64,000 nucleotides of DNA from Fontibacterium sp040404065 (GTDB lineage Bacteria; Pseudomonadota; Alphaproteobacteria; Pelagibacterales; Pelagibacteraceae): the NCBI GenBank assembly GCA_040404065.1, contig JBBAJM010000001.1; one strand, written 5' to 3'. The notes beneath the pieces were generated by a model that was not told where the DNA came from, searched no databases, and saw only the letters and a program-made list of their open reading frames with translations. The translations under genes and the position numbers were made by a program. Of this stretch, positions 52,619-61,316 are shown in pieces; the first letter of the stretch is position 1, and each line of letters starts with the position of its first letter.

Positions 52619-52646
52619 TCTAATATTAATTAAAATTCAAGTGGCG

Positions 52647-52675
52647 AATATAGCTACATTATTAAATCCTTTCTA
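52647..52675 (-). promoter_or_regulatory. Candidate promoter of tRNA-Leu and tig
   Basis: Minus-strand TATATT (52647-52652) followed by the GC-rich CGCCAC, with TAGAAA (52670-52675) as a 17-nt-spaced -35 that matches consensus at four positions. The -10 and discriminator resemble those of the tRNA-Tyr promoter. The rest of the 164-bp gap to nnrDE shows nothing further. Confidence 0.4.
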
Positions 52676-52782
52676 GGAATTATTTAAGAAAATGACATTC
52701 AAAAGGATAGGATTTGCTTACATAAAAGCTGATTAAGTTATGATTTGATAACAAAGTTGTTCTTCGTAAAAACAAAACAGAA

Positions 52783-54267
52783 TTAATTATATTTTTTATC
52801 TAGTTGCTCTAATGTCTTTGGCAAATTCTTAATTATATCTTCCGCTATCAATCCTTTCTTTACCATTCTTGCCGCAAAAGAATGTATCCACACTCCAGCA
52901 CAAGCCCCATCAAAAGATGACATTTTATTTTTACCAATGAGACTTGTTATTATTCCACTCAAAACATCTCCTGAGCCAATGACTGCTAATTCTTCAGTTG
53001 TAATTGTATTAATACAAACCTTTCCATCTGGTGAAGCAATGATTGTATCTGGGCCTTTGAAGACCACTATGCAATTTGCTTTTTTTGCTGCCGCTGCAGT
53101 TCTATCAATTTTATTTTTAAGATTTTTTAAATTTGGAAAAATTCTATTAAACTCACCTTCATGAGGTGTAATAATTTTATCTTTATTTAAAATAGAAAAT
53201 AACTGTTTAGGATTCTTACTAAAAGAAGTTATTGCATCAGCGTCTATAACCACATGATTAATATACTTTGAAATTAATTTAACATTTTCAACCGTTTCTA
53301 GATTAGCGCCTGCCCCAGGACCAATAAGAAATGAAGTGATCAAAGAATTCTTCAAAAAATCTTGAAATTCTTTTTGAGAATTAATTTCAACTTTTAATAA
53401 CGAAAAAAAACTTTGATTATATTTATCAACAGTATTCTTATTAGCGATAATAGTGACCGCTCCAGCTCCACAACGAATAGCAGCATTTGATGATAATAAT
53501 GATGCACCTATATAATTTTTTAAAGAACCGTAAATAAAAACTTTACCCCTAGAATATTTATGAGAGTTGTATTTTTTCCAAGGAAATCTTTTAATCCATA
53601 ACTTTGGATCATTCTCTGCGATCTTATTATTTATAAATTTATTTAGTGATTTTCTTATTCCAATATCTAAAATTTTTATCAATCCAGAAAAATAAACTCC
53701 AGGAAACAATACATGACCTACTTTTTTACAATGAAGAGCTAAGGTTATATTCGCCTTAATAGCTTCACCCATTATTTTTCCAGTATCAGCACTAATTCCC
53801 GTTGGTATATCTATTGAAATAACAAAAGTTTTTTTATTATTAATTAATTTAATTAAATTTTTGATATTTGAGTTTATATTTTTATTTAAACCTATTCCAA
53901 AAACACAATCTATAATTACTGGGTTTGTTTTCTTTTTAAGTTCTTTTTCTAAATCTTTTAAATTAAAGATTTTACAATTGAGCTGTTTAAAGGCTTTATA
54001 ATTATCATTTTTCTTATTTTTTATTGAAAGAACTAGAAAAATTTTAACTTTATAACCTTTATTTATAAGACTATGTCCGATTATAAAACCATCCCCCCCA
54101 TTATTACCGGAACCACAAACAATAAATAATTCTTCATTCTGAGAAATCTTGCTTGATATATAGTCTGCGCATTTTTCTCCTGCAGATTGCATTAATGAGA
54201 ATGAATTTTTTCTTAATTTAAATTCTTTTTGCTCAATAGCTTTAATTTCTGATGAATTTAAAATCAT
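52783..54267 (-). CDS. nnrD: Bifunctional NAD(P)H-hydrate repair enzyme (epimerase/dehydratase)
   Basis: 494-residue fusion repairing hydrated NAD(P)H. The N-terminal YjeF_N epimerase domain (residues about 1-210) has CGSGNNGGDGFIIGHSL and VDCVFGIGL-like IIDCVFGIGL; the C-terminal ribokinase-like ADP-dependent dehydratase has GPGAGANLETVENV, TPHEGEFNRIFP and the GSGDVLSGIITSLIG anion hole with catalytic Asp. Divergent from glnA across 144 bp. Often annotated nnr, or nnrD/nnrE by domain. Confidence 0.94.
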   Translation of the reverse strand: MILNSSEIKAIEQKEFKLRKNSFSLMQSAGEKCADYISSKISQNEELFIVCGSGNNGGDGFIIGHSLINKGYKVKIFLVLSIKNKKNDNYKAFKQLNCKIFNLKDLEKELKKKTNPVIIDCVFGIGLNKNINSNIKNLIKLINNKKTFVISIDIPTGISADTGKIMGEAIKANITLALHCKKVGHVLFPGVYFSGLIKILDIGIRKSLNKFINNKIAENDPKLWIKRFPWKKYNSHKYSRGKVFIYGSLKNYIGASLLSSNAAIRCGAGAVTIIANKNTVDKYNQSFFSLLKVEINSQKEFQDFLKNSLITSFLIGPGAGANLETVENVKLISKYINHVVIDADAITSFSKNPKQLFSILNKDKIITPHEGEFNRIFPNLKNLKNKIDRTAAAAKKANCIVVFKGPDTIIASPDGKVCINTITTEELAVIGSGDVLSGIITSLIGKNKMSSFDGACAGVWIHSFAARMVKKGLIAEDIIKNLPKTLEQLDKKYN

Positions 54268-54347
54268 TTTTCTAAAATCAATCTATAGTTTAATTTTCAA
54301 TACTACTATTATGCATATCTGGCATAACTAAAATACAATGGAATTTA

Positions 54348-54375
54348 TTGATTATAGTTATAGTACATCTACAAT
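54348..54375 (+). promoter_or_regulatory. Candidate glnA promoter and strong ribosome-binding site
   Basis: TTGATT (54348-54353) and TACAAT (54370-54375) with 16-nt spacing put the start near 54382. A clear AAAGGAG (54401-54407) lies 5 bp before the glnA ATG; such good Shine-Dalgarno sites are rare in this window. No sigma-54 (TGGCAC-N5-TTGCA) match was found. Confidence 0.5.
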
Positions 54376-54411
54376 AAAAAAATAAACAAGTTTAATAAAC
54401 AAAGGAGAATA

Positions 54412-55821
54412 ATGAGCGAAGCAACAGACATTTTAAAATTAATTAAAGAAAAGGAAATCGAATTTGTAGATTTGAGATTTACTGATCCTAGAGGAAAACT
54501 TCAACATATGACTCAGGACCTAACAACAATTGATGAAGATTTTTTAAATGATGGAACATTTTTTGATGGATCGTCTATTGCGGGATGGAAGGCAATTAAT
54601 GAATCTGACATGATCCTGAAACCAGATTTATCTAGAACTTTTGTCGATCCTTTCACTTCACATAATACCCTAGTTATATTTTGTGACATCATGGATCCTA
54701 TAAAAAAAGATTATTACGAAAGAGACCCTAGATCTATTGCAAAAAAAGCTGAAGCTTATTTAAAAACTACTGGTATTGGCGATACTATTTATTTTGGACC
54801 TGAACCAGAATTTTTTATATTTGACGATGTTAAAATTTCTAACACTATGCAAAAAGTATCTTTCCAAGTGGATAGTAACGAAGGTCCTTATAACGGAGAC
54901 AAAGAATATCCAAATGGTAACATGGGTCACAGACCAGTTGTTAAGGGCGGTTACTTTCCAGTGCCTCCAGTTGATAGCTGCCAAGATTTAAGAGCTGAAG
55001 CATTAAAAGCTATGAAGGATATGGGTGTTAAAGTTGAAAAACATCACCACGAAGTTGCTCCTTCTCAGCATGAATTAGGTACAATGTTCGATACTATGGT
55101 TCGTAATGCGGACAATATGCAAATTTATAAATATGCAGTTCAAATGGTTGCGCACTCATTTGGAAAAACTGCAACATTTATGGCAAAACCAATTAAAGGA
55201 GACAATGGCTCTGGTATGCATTGTCACCAATCTATTTGGAAAAATGGAAAGCCTCTTTTTGCTGGCGATAAATATGCAGGCCTTTCTCAAGAATGCCTGT
55301 ACTACATCGGTGGAATTATTAAGCACGCAAAAGCTCTAAATGCTTTCACTAATTCTACAACAAATAGCTACAAAAGATTAATCCCTGGATTTGAAGCTCC
55401 AGTTATTCTTGCTTACTCTGCTAGAAATAGATCTGCAAGCTGCAGAATACCTTTTAGTTCTAATCCAAAAGGAAAAAGAGTTGAAGTTAGATTCCCAGAC
55501 GCCGCTGGAAATCCATATTTAACTTTTGCTTGTATGTTAATGGCAGGAATTGATGGAATAAAAAATAAAATTGATCCAGGAAAACCATTCGATAAAGATT
55601 TATATTCTTTATCTGCTGAAGAACTTAAAGGAGTTCCTCAAGTTTGTGGTTCTTTAAGAGAAGCGTTAGAAAACTTAGATAAAGACAGAAGCTTTTTAAC
55701 TGCTGGTGGAGTATTCACTGATGATCAAATTGACGCTTACATTGAGCTAAAAATGACTGAGGTGTACAATATGGAACACACTCCTCACCCAGTTGAATAT
55801 CAAATGTATTACAGCTGCTAA
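54412..55821 (+). CDS. glnA: Glutamine synthetase, type I
   Basis: 469-residue dodecameric GSI producing glutamine from glutamate, ammonia and ATP. Motifs: VDLRFTDPRGKLQHMT, DGSSIAGWKAINESDM, the EVAPSQHELGT metal site, NGSGMHCHQS, and the adenylylation tyrosine Y398 in DKDLYSLSAEELKG, matching E. coli Y397, so control by GlnE-type adenylylation is expected. No glnB lies upstream, unlike many alphaproteobacteria. A strong intrinsic terminator ends it as a single-gene transcript. Confidence 0.98.
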   Translation: MSEATDILKLIKEKEIEFVDLRFTDPRGKLQHMTQDLTTIDEDFLNDGTFFDGSSIAGWKAINESDMILKPDLSRTFVDPFTSHNTLVIFCDIMDPIKKDYYERDPRSIAKKAEAYLKTTGIGDTIYFGPEPEFFIFDDVKISNTMQKVSFQVDSNEGPYNGDKEYPNGNMGHRPVVKGGYFPVPPVDSCQDLRAEALKAMKDMGVKVEKHHHEVAPSQHELGTMFDTMVRNADNMQIYKYAVQMVAHSFGKTATFMAKPIKGDNGSGMHCHQSIWKNGKPLFAGDKYAGLSQECLYYIGGIIKHAKALNAFTNSTTNSYKRLIPGFEAPVILAYSARNRSASCRIPFSSNPKGKRVEVRFPDAAGNPYLTFACMLMAGIDGIKNKIDPGKPFDKDLYSLSAEELKGVPQVCGSLREALENLDKDRSFLTAGGVFTDDQIDAYIELKMTEVYNMEHTPHPVEYQMYYSC

Positions 55822-55840
55822 TTACAGCGTTTTAAAATTT

Positions 55841-55876
55841 AAAAACCCCGTATCTAAAAATACGGGGTTTTTTTTT
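55841..55876 (+). terminator. Rho-independent terminator of glnA
   Basis: Thirteen-bp stem (55841-55853 with 55860-55872), core CCCCGTAT/ATACGGGG, 6-nt loop, and a run of T through 55876. The A-run on the left arm means it could also act on the minus strand. It is the strongest terminator in the window. Confidence 0.92.
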
Positions 55877-55931
55877 GCATAAAATAAATTTACGTCTGTA
55901 TTTTTTTTCAAATTAATCTAATGCTTAGTCT

Positions 55932-57869
55932 GTGGTTAAAAATAATAATTATTCAGCCAAAGACATTGAAATTCTAGAAGGTCTTGAACCAGTTAGAAAA
56001 AGACCTGGAATGTATATTGGTGGTACTGACGAAACTGCTTTTCACCATCTTGCCACTGAAATTATTGATAACTCGATGGATGAGGTTACTGCAGGGTATG
56101 CAAAAAATATCTACGTAAAATTAAATAAAGACAAATCTTTAACTGTAACTGATGATGGAAGGGGAATTCCTTTAGATAAACATCCAAAGAAAAATAAAAC
56201 AGCACTTGAAATAGTAATGACAACATTGCACTCAGGTGGAAAATTTAAAGAAGGAACATACTCAACTTCTGCTGGCTTGCACGGCGTCGGACTTTCAGTT
56301 GTAAACGCCCTGTCTGAAAAACTTAAAATAGAAGTCTTTAAAAATTCAACTATTTTTGAACAAAATTATTCTAAAGGAAAACCTCTAAACAAATTAACCA
56401 AAAAAGGGAAATCCAAGATTAAAAATGGAACTCAAGTTACATTTATTCCTGATAAAGAGATTTTTGGAAAAGAAATAAACTTTGTTCCAAATAAATTATA
56501 TAATCTTTGTAAGAGCAAAGCTTATTTAGTTAAAGGCATTACAATACATTGGGAATGTGACAGGTCGTTAATAAACCGAAAAGATGACACTCCTAACAAC
56601 GCAAAGCTCTTCTTTCCGGACGGCATTATTGAATATTTAGATAGCGAAACTAAAAATTTTACTAAAATAAATGATAAAACATGCCATCATAAAAATAACT
56701 TTGATGATGATAAAGGTAAGTTTGAATTTGCAATTCAATGGCACAATGAAATCTCTGAATTTAAAATTTCATTTTGTAACTCAGTATTAACTACTAATGG
56801 CGGAACTCACGAACAAGGTTTTAGATCTGGGGTTGCAAAATCCATAAGAAAAATTGCAAAATTTAAAAACAATAAACTGGTAGCAAGTGCAAGTGCGGAT
56901 GAAATCCTGTCCAACGCCAGTTACATTGTATCTATTTTTATTAACAATCCAGAATTTGAAGGACAAACTAAATCTAGATTATCATCTGCTTATATTCAAA
57001 AATATTGCGATACTTCTATAGCAAAATCAGTGGAAGATTGGTTTAATCAACATCCAAAAGCATCAAATTCTATTCTAGCTTTTATTGAAGGGAAAATAAG
57101 AGAAAAAAATTTATTAGATCAAAATCTTGATGTTGGAAGACAAAGCGCAACAAGAAAAATACGTCTACCCGGTAAACTTGCAGATTGCACAAGCTCAAAA
57201 GTAGAAGGAACTGAATTGTTTATAGTTGAGGGGGATTCTGCTGGTGGATCTGCAAAACAAGCTAGAGATAGAAATTTTCAAGCTATACTTCCTTTAAGAG
57301 GAAAAATATTAAATGTTAAAAATTCTAATACTACAAAAATATTAGCAAATACCGAGATATCGAACTTACTTCAGGCGCTTGGCTGTCAAAGACGTGAAAA
57401 GTATGTCGACAAGGATTTGAGATACGAAAAAGTAATTATCATGACTGATGCTGATGTTGATGGTGATCACATTGCAAGTTTACTTTTAACTTTCTTTTTT
57501 TGTGAAATGCCAAATTTGATTAAAAATGGACATTTATATCTTGCTGTTCCTCCTCTTTACAAACTAACTATATCAAATCAAATTTATTATGTTCGTAATG
57601 ATATCGAAAAAGACAAGTTATTAAAGAATCTTAAAAAAGGATCTAAAATTGAGATAAGTAGATTTAAAGGTCTTGGTGAAATGATGGCACAGCAATTAAA
57701 AGAAACGACTATGGATATTAATACTAGATCTTTGATCAGAGTAACAGTTCCTAATAGTGATTACAAAAAAACTAATAAATTAATATCAAATATTATGGGA
57801 AAAAATGCCGATTTAAGATTAAAATTTATAGAAGAAAACGCTCCTAAAGTAAAAAATATTGACTTGTAA
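55932..57869 (+). CDS. parE: DNA topoisomerase IV subunit B
   Basis: 645-residue ATPase subunit of topoisomerase IV, which unlinks daughter chromosomes. The GHKL ATPase domain has EIIDNSMDEVTAGY, DDGRGIPLDKHP and GLHGVGLSVVNALS; the TOPRIM domain has E433 in EGDSAGGSAKQARDR and D506/D508/D510 in TDADVDGDH; C-terminal FKGLGEMMAQQLKETTM. Length and AKQARDR favour ParE over GyrB. The start is GTG; an in-frame TAG just upstream excludes a longer N-terminus. ParC is not in the window. Confidence 0.93.
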   Translation: MVKNNNYSAKDIEILEGLEPVRKRPGMYIGGTDETAFHHLATEIIDNSMDEVTAGYAKNIYVKLNKDKSLTVTDDGRGIPLDKHPKKNKTALEIVMTTLHSGGKFKEGTYSTSAGLHGVGLSVVNALSEKLKIEVFKNSTIFEQNYSKGKPLNKLTKKGKSKIKNGTQVTFIPDKEIFGKEINFVPNKLYNLCKSKAYLVKGITIHWECDRSLINRKDDTPNNAKLFFPDGIIEYLDSETKNFTKINDKTCHHKNNFDDDKGKFEFAIQWHNEISEFKISFCNSVLTTNGGTHEQGFRSGVAKSIRKIAKFKNNKLVASASADEILSNASYIVSIFINNPEFEGQTKSRLSSAYIQKYCDTSIAKSVEDWFNQHPKASNSILAFIEGKIREKNLLDQNLDVGRQSATRKIRLPGKLADCTSSKVEGTELFIVEGDSAGGSAKQARDRNFQAILPLRGKILNVKNSNTTKILANTEISNLLQALGCQRREKYVDKDLRYEKVIIMTDADVDGDHIASLLLTFFFCEMPNLIKNGHLYLAVPPLYKLTISNQIYYVRNDIEKDKLLKNLKKGSKIEISRFKGLGEMMAQQLKETTMDINTRSLIRVTVPNSDYKKTNKLISNIMGKNADLRLKFIEENAPKVKNIDL

Positions 57870-57872
57870 ATA

Positions 57873-58298
57873 TTATTTATAAAAATTTATTTTTCTTATA
57901 TTATCGCACTCAACATTTCCAAGTAAGATTTGTGTGGTTACGGTTTCGTTAGGCTTAGATCTTTTTTCAGTAACAAAAGCCTCTATTTTCCCACCACTAT
58001 AAGTATAAATATCAACGCTAAAAGAGTTTATTTTTTCAAATTTAGAAATATTTTTAATTTCAAAAATAATTTTGCAAGTCTTATCTGATGTTAGCAAAGA
58101 GTAAGTAACATCGAAATCATTATCTATAATTACATTTTTTGGTTTATATAAATCCTTGTCTTTAAAAAAAGGTTTACTCTCATTATTATGGTCGCCAATA
58201 ATCTGTTCTGAGCCGTCATTTTTGAGTTTATTTTTTGCATCCGCTTCAGTTGAAGTAAAAAAAGAAATTAAAGATAATAATAAAAATAAATATTTCAT
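57873..58298 (-). CDS. Uncharacterised secreted protein
   Basis: 141 residues, not recognised. A clear signal peptide (MKYLFLLLSLISFFTSTEADA, cleavage about after residue 21) is followed by a polar linker and a beta-rich region (residues about 55-141: FDVTYSLLTSDKTCKIIFEI, FSVDIYTYSGGKIEAFV) with two cysteines (TCKI, VECD), suggesting a periplasmic beta-sandwich. The start is 7 nt after the CCA end of tRNA-Leu. It ends 3 bp from the convergent parE end. Confidence 0.7.
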   Translation of the reverse strand: MKYLFLLLSLISFFTSTEADAKNKLKNDGSEQIIGDHNNESKPFFKDKDLYKPKNVIIDNDFDVTYSLLTSDKTCKIIFEIKNISKFEKINSFSVDIYTYSGGKIEAFVTEKRSKPNETVTTQILLGNVECDNIRKINFYK

Positions 58299-58305
58299 AA
58301 TACTT

Positions 58306-58392
58306 TGGTGCCCTCGGCCGGACTTGAACCGGCACTCCCAAAAAGGGCAAGGATTTTAAGTCCTTTGTGTCTACCAATTCCACCACGAGGGC
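58306..58392 (-). tRNA. tRNA-Leu (TAA anticodon)
   Basis: 87-nt class II tRNA with encoded CCA (58306-58308). Acceptor GCCCTCG/CGAGGGC, anticodon stem AAGGA/TCCTT with loop CTTAAAA, anticodon TAA; long variable arm GCCCTTTTTGGGAG-like; T-arm CGGTTCAAGTCCG. Confidence 0.98.
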
Positions 58393-58466
58393 CCTTTAAA
58401 ACGTATTGGTTACCAACCTTTTTAACTATTTCGGATTTAAGTGCAACCTAAAACGCTAGTATGCCC

Positions 58467-59816
58467 TTATTTCTTCTTTTTATTAGTTAAAGGATCATTT
58501 GTATCCAAATACCTAAAGTACAGTCTGTTAAAATATAATAAGTTAAGGCAAAAAATTGGGTACGTAACATCAATTAAATAATTCTCAAATCTATAAAATA
58601 ATAATCCAATAAAAGTTATTGTTGTAGCTATAATAGTGTAAGCGGTAAGACCATGTTTCATTGAAATATTTCCTGCGACATAAAACGCTAAAAACATACC
58701 GCTAATAAGCATAATGATCTCAATTAAAAAGGTGAAAGTATTTCTGCGTAAATAATTATCATTTACTATATTTTCAATAATATTAGCATGCACTTCTACT
58801 CCAGGTATTACTTTCCCATTTGAAATATGAGTAAAATCAAAAAGTCCTTGAGCTGAAGATCCTATTAATAATATTTTTCCCTTTATTTTATTTGAATCAA
58901 AATTTCCATTTAATACATCAACTGCTGAAATATATTGATCACTTTTAGATTTTTTATATTTAATCCAAATCATTGAATTCGCATCAACATCAATATTATA
59001 AGGTCGTAATTTTATATCTTTAATTCCATTCTCATCACTCAATACTAAAATATTTTTTTCCTTTAAATGCAGTCTTAATGCTTCAATTGAAAGAGCGGGA
59101 TAAACCTGCCCTTGCATATTAATAAGTAAAGGTGCCTTTCTTAAAACTCCTTCAGTATTTCCAACTCGAGAAATTGAGCCAATGCCTTTGGCTTTTTCAT
59201 TAATTGTGCTTAGTGATGTCACCATATAAGGAAATTTATAAAGAAATTGATTAATATTTAAATCTGGCCCTTTAAAAATAAAATTAACTAATGGCCTAGA
59301 TTCTGTATTTTTAACTGGTTTGGTAACTTGCCCTAAAATAGGCATAACGACATTGCTATTCGATATACTATTTAAAAAAAGGTCATCACTATTTGGGAGT
59401 TTTAAAATTTCTTTTGCGAGCAAGGAATCTTGCTCAATATTAAAAGCTTTAATAACTTGTCTTGGATTAAGTTTATCTTCTTCACTAAAAAAAACGTCAA
59501 AAGCAATTGTTGATGGCTGCGCAGATGACAAATTATCTAATAGGTTTGAAAAAACTTTTCTATTCCATGGAAACTGACCAACTTCACCTAGGCTTTTTTC
59601 GTCAATATCTATAATTACGACGGGGCTTTCTTTTAGACTGTATTTAAATATTTTCTGATAATTATCTAAGCTAAAATTAGTAAAAACTTGAACCTGACTA
59701 GTATTAAGCATCTTTAAAATAATTAAAAATGAAAATGAAATTACAAATGAAATAGTAGCTCTATGTTTTCCTACAGATAACTTAATTTGATTGAATTTCT
59801 TAAAGATAGATTTCAA
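58467..59816 (-). CDS. CHASE2-domain membrane sensor without output domain
   Basis: 449 residues starting with TTG (an in-frame TAG two codons upstream rules out a longer form). One N-terminal transmembrane helix (about residues 19-36) is followed by a large extracytoplasmic CHASE2 domain (SPVVIIDIDEKSLGEVGQFPWNR, TIAFDVFFSEED, IKGKILLIGSSAQGLFDFTHIS, VHANIIENIVNDNYLRR) and then about three helices. In typical CHASE2 proteins an adenylate cyclase or kinase domain follows the helices; here the protein ends with a short Lys-rich tail. It lies 6 bp after the FecR-domain gene. It probably signals through a partner or serves as a structural membrane partner. Confidence 0.88.
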   Translation of the reverse strand: MKSIFKKFNQIKLSVGKHRATISFVISFSFLIILKMLNTSQVQVFTNFSLDNYQKIFKYSLKESPVVIIDIDEKSLGEVGQFPWNRKVFSNLLDNLSSAQPSTIAFDVFFSEEDKLNPRQVIKAFNIEQDSLLAKEILKLPNSDDLFLNSISNSNVVMPILGQVTKPVKNTESRPLVNFIFKGPDLNINQFLYKFPYMVTSLSTINEKAKGIGSISRVGNTEGVLRKAPLLINMQGQVYPALSIEALRLHLKEKNILVLSDENGIKDIKLRPYNIDVDANSMIWIKYKKSKSDQYISAVDVLNGNFDSNKIKGKILLIGSSAQGLFDFTHISNGKVIPGVEVHANIIENIVNDNYLRRNTFTFLIEIIMLISGMFLAFYVAGNISMKHGLTAYTIIATTITFIGLLFYRFENYLIDVTYPIFCLNLLYFNRLYFRYLDTNDPLTNKKKK

Positions 59817-59822
59817 AAAAAA

Positions 59823-61316
59823 CTACTGCTTAGTGCCTACAATATTAGTTTTTGTACCAGTAATTACACTTGGGGTATTGGCTCCAAATGCTGTGGGAGT
59901 ATTTGTTCCGGCAGCATTATTAGAAGTTTCTAGTCTTAAAGTTGCAGTTCCTGCTGATCCTGTGGCTGTGGAAAATTTACCAAATGCAGCAACTTGTCCG
60001 CTGCCCGCAGCATTTACGTTAAAAGTGCTAGCTAAAGGAGTAACAGTTGATCCACTAACTGTTCCACTAGCTCCTGTTAATGTTGGTCCAGTCGAATTAT
60101 ATAAGCTTGTTTGTGTTTGGTTTAAAAGTGAGCCAGCTGTTGTTACGCCTGTTTTGTTTGTAATTTGAAAATTTGTTTCTTGATTTAAAGCTGCTGTTAC
60201 AGTTTTTGCATAAGTTGCAGTGCTTTTGAAACTAAAGTTCGTAGTTCCAGTATTTGCTCCTGCTTGAGTTGTGAAGTTTCCAGAATAAACGCTTGTTACA
60301 CTTCTAGTTCCAAAATTAATTGCAGTAACATCTTTAAAAGTTCCTGCAGTAAATATTGTTCCTGTAGCGACGCTCATAGTTACGTTTCCACTGTCATATT
60401 TATACGTACCAGTATTAAAAAGAGAATTTGAAACTGGAGTAACTATCTTTGGAGCTGCTACAGATGCAAGTGTTACAACTGGTGTTTTATTTGCATTTGA
60501 TGAGGCGCTGGAAATTGTAGTTGCGCTTGCACTATTTAGGCTAGTAGCCGCTACTACGTTTTTAGCAATTGTATCTACTATTTGTTGTTGTTTAGACTGT
60601 CCTAAAACACTTGATGTTAAATTTTTATCAGCAGATACTTTTGTAGCCGAACTAACTGCTGCTCTTGCTTCTAATCTTTGTTGAAATAACTTTAATTCAG
60701 AAGCTGGTATTGGTACTGGGGCTGACGGCGATACGTTCGCACTCATCTGCGTAAAATTGTAAGGTTTATTAACTAAAACTGAACCCAATGCATTACTTAC
60801 TTCAATTGATCCAGGTCTTAGCCCTGCGGAATTATTAGGTCCAGGACCGATAAGTAAAACTTTACTTTGACCATTATCAACTGTTGCCTGAAATTCTGTT
60901 CCTCGTGATCCAATAGTTCCGGCTGGAATTTTGATTTCTAAATTGGCTGGATTTTTTTCACTTACTCCACCAGTTAGCACTCTCATGCTACCACTTTTTA
61001 TTGTTGATAATATTTTTCCATTTTGAGATTTTTTATCATAAACAAATTCATCAATTTTAATTTCGGAATTAGACCCAACTGACATAACAGTTTCATCTAA
61101 TAACATAATTTGTGAGTTTGAATTACTCTTTACAATAATACTATCACCAAAATAAATCTTATCCCCCGTAGAAAGTTTTTTTCCGTCTTGGTTATAAACC
61201 TCACCAACAGCAGCAGAAATAACACCTACTGAAGATTTTTCAGCAGCTATTAATAAGCTCGAAAAGAAACTAAAAAAAATAATTAGTAATATTTTATTAA
61301 AAAGATTTTTGTGCAT
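59823..61316 (-). CDS. Secreted FecR-domain protein with Gly/Thr/Ser-rich C-terminus
   Basis: 497 residues. The ATG at 61316 follows a TTG and gives a signal peptide (about residues 1-24, LFNKILLIIFFSFFSSLLIAA) without a lipobox cysteine. FecR domain at about residues 25-190 (VGVISAAVGEVYNQDGKKLSTG, GSRGTEFQATVDNG). A Gln/Ser/Ala linker and then about 220 residues rich in Thr, Ser, Gly, Ala and Asn follow, with alternating strands such as NVTMSVATGTIFTAGTF and TNFSFKSTATYAK, which loosely recall TbpB-like or passenger beta structures. Overlaps the upstream barrel gene by 20 bp. Function unknown; candidate cargo of that barrel. Confidence 0.8.
   Translation of the reverse strand: MHKNLFNKILLIIFFSFFSSLLIAAEKSSVGVISAAVGEVYNQDGKKLSTGDKIYFGDSIIVKSNSNSQIMLLDETVMSVGSNSEIKIDEFVYDKKSQNGKILSTIKSGSMRVLTGGVSEKNPANLEIKIPAGTIGSRGTEFQATVDNGQSKVLLIGPGPNNSAGLRPGSIEVSNALGSVLVNKPYNFTQMSANVSPSAPVPIPASELKLFQQRLEARAAVSSATKVSADKNLTSSVLGQSKQQQIVDTIAKNVVAATSLNSASATTISSASSNANKTPVVTLASVAAPKIVTPVSNSLFNTGTYKYDSGNVTMSVATGTIFTAGTFKDVTAINFGTRSVTSVYSGNFTTQAGANTGTTNFSFKSTATYAKTVTAALNQETNFQITNKTGVTTAGSLLNQTQTSLYNSTGPTLTGASGTVSGSTVTPLASTFNVNAAGSGQVAAFGKFSTATGSAGTATLRLETSNNAAGTNTPTAFGANTPSVITGTKTNIVGTKQ

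Noticed and set aside
52306..52623. 105-codon plus-strand frame ending in GLEPSHLSIPVPKTG
   Set aside because: This is the antisense translation of tRNA-Leu and the trigger factor start.
54268..54411. Possible sigma-54 promoter of glnA at a TGGCAT sequence
   Set aside because: No GC element follows at the needed 5-nt spacing; a sigma-70-type pair closer to the gene fits better.
58393..58466. Terminator between the CHASE2 gene and tRNA-Leu(TAA)
   Set aside because: Only a short TTGG/CCAA palindrome with a 3-nt loop and no proper U-run on the minus strand; too weak to call.
59791..60168. 125-codon plus-strand frame rich in Val, Pro and Ala
   Set aside because: Antisense to the repetitive Thr/Ser/Gly part of the FecR gene; the low-complexity codons keep the opposite frame open.
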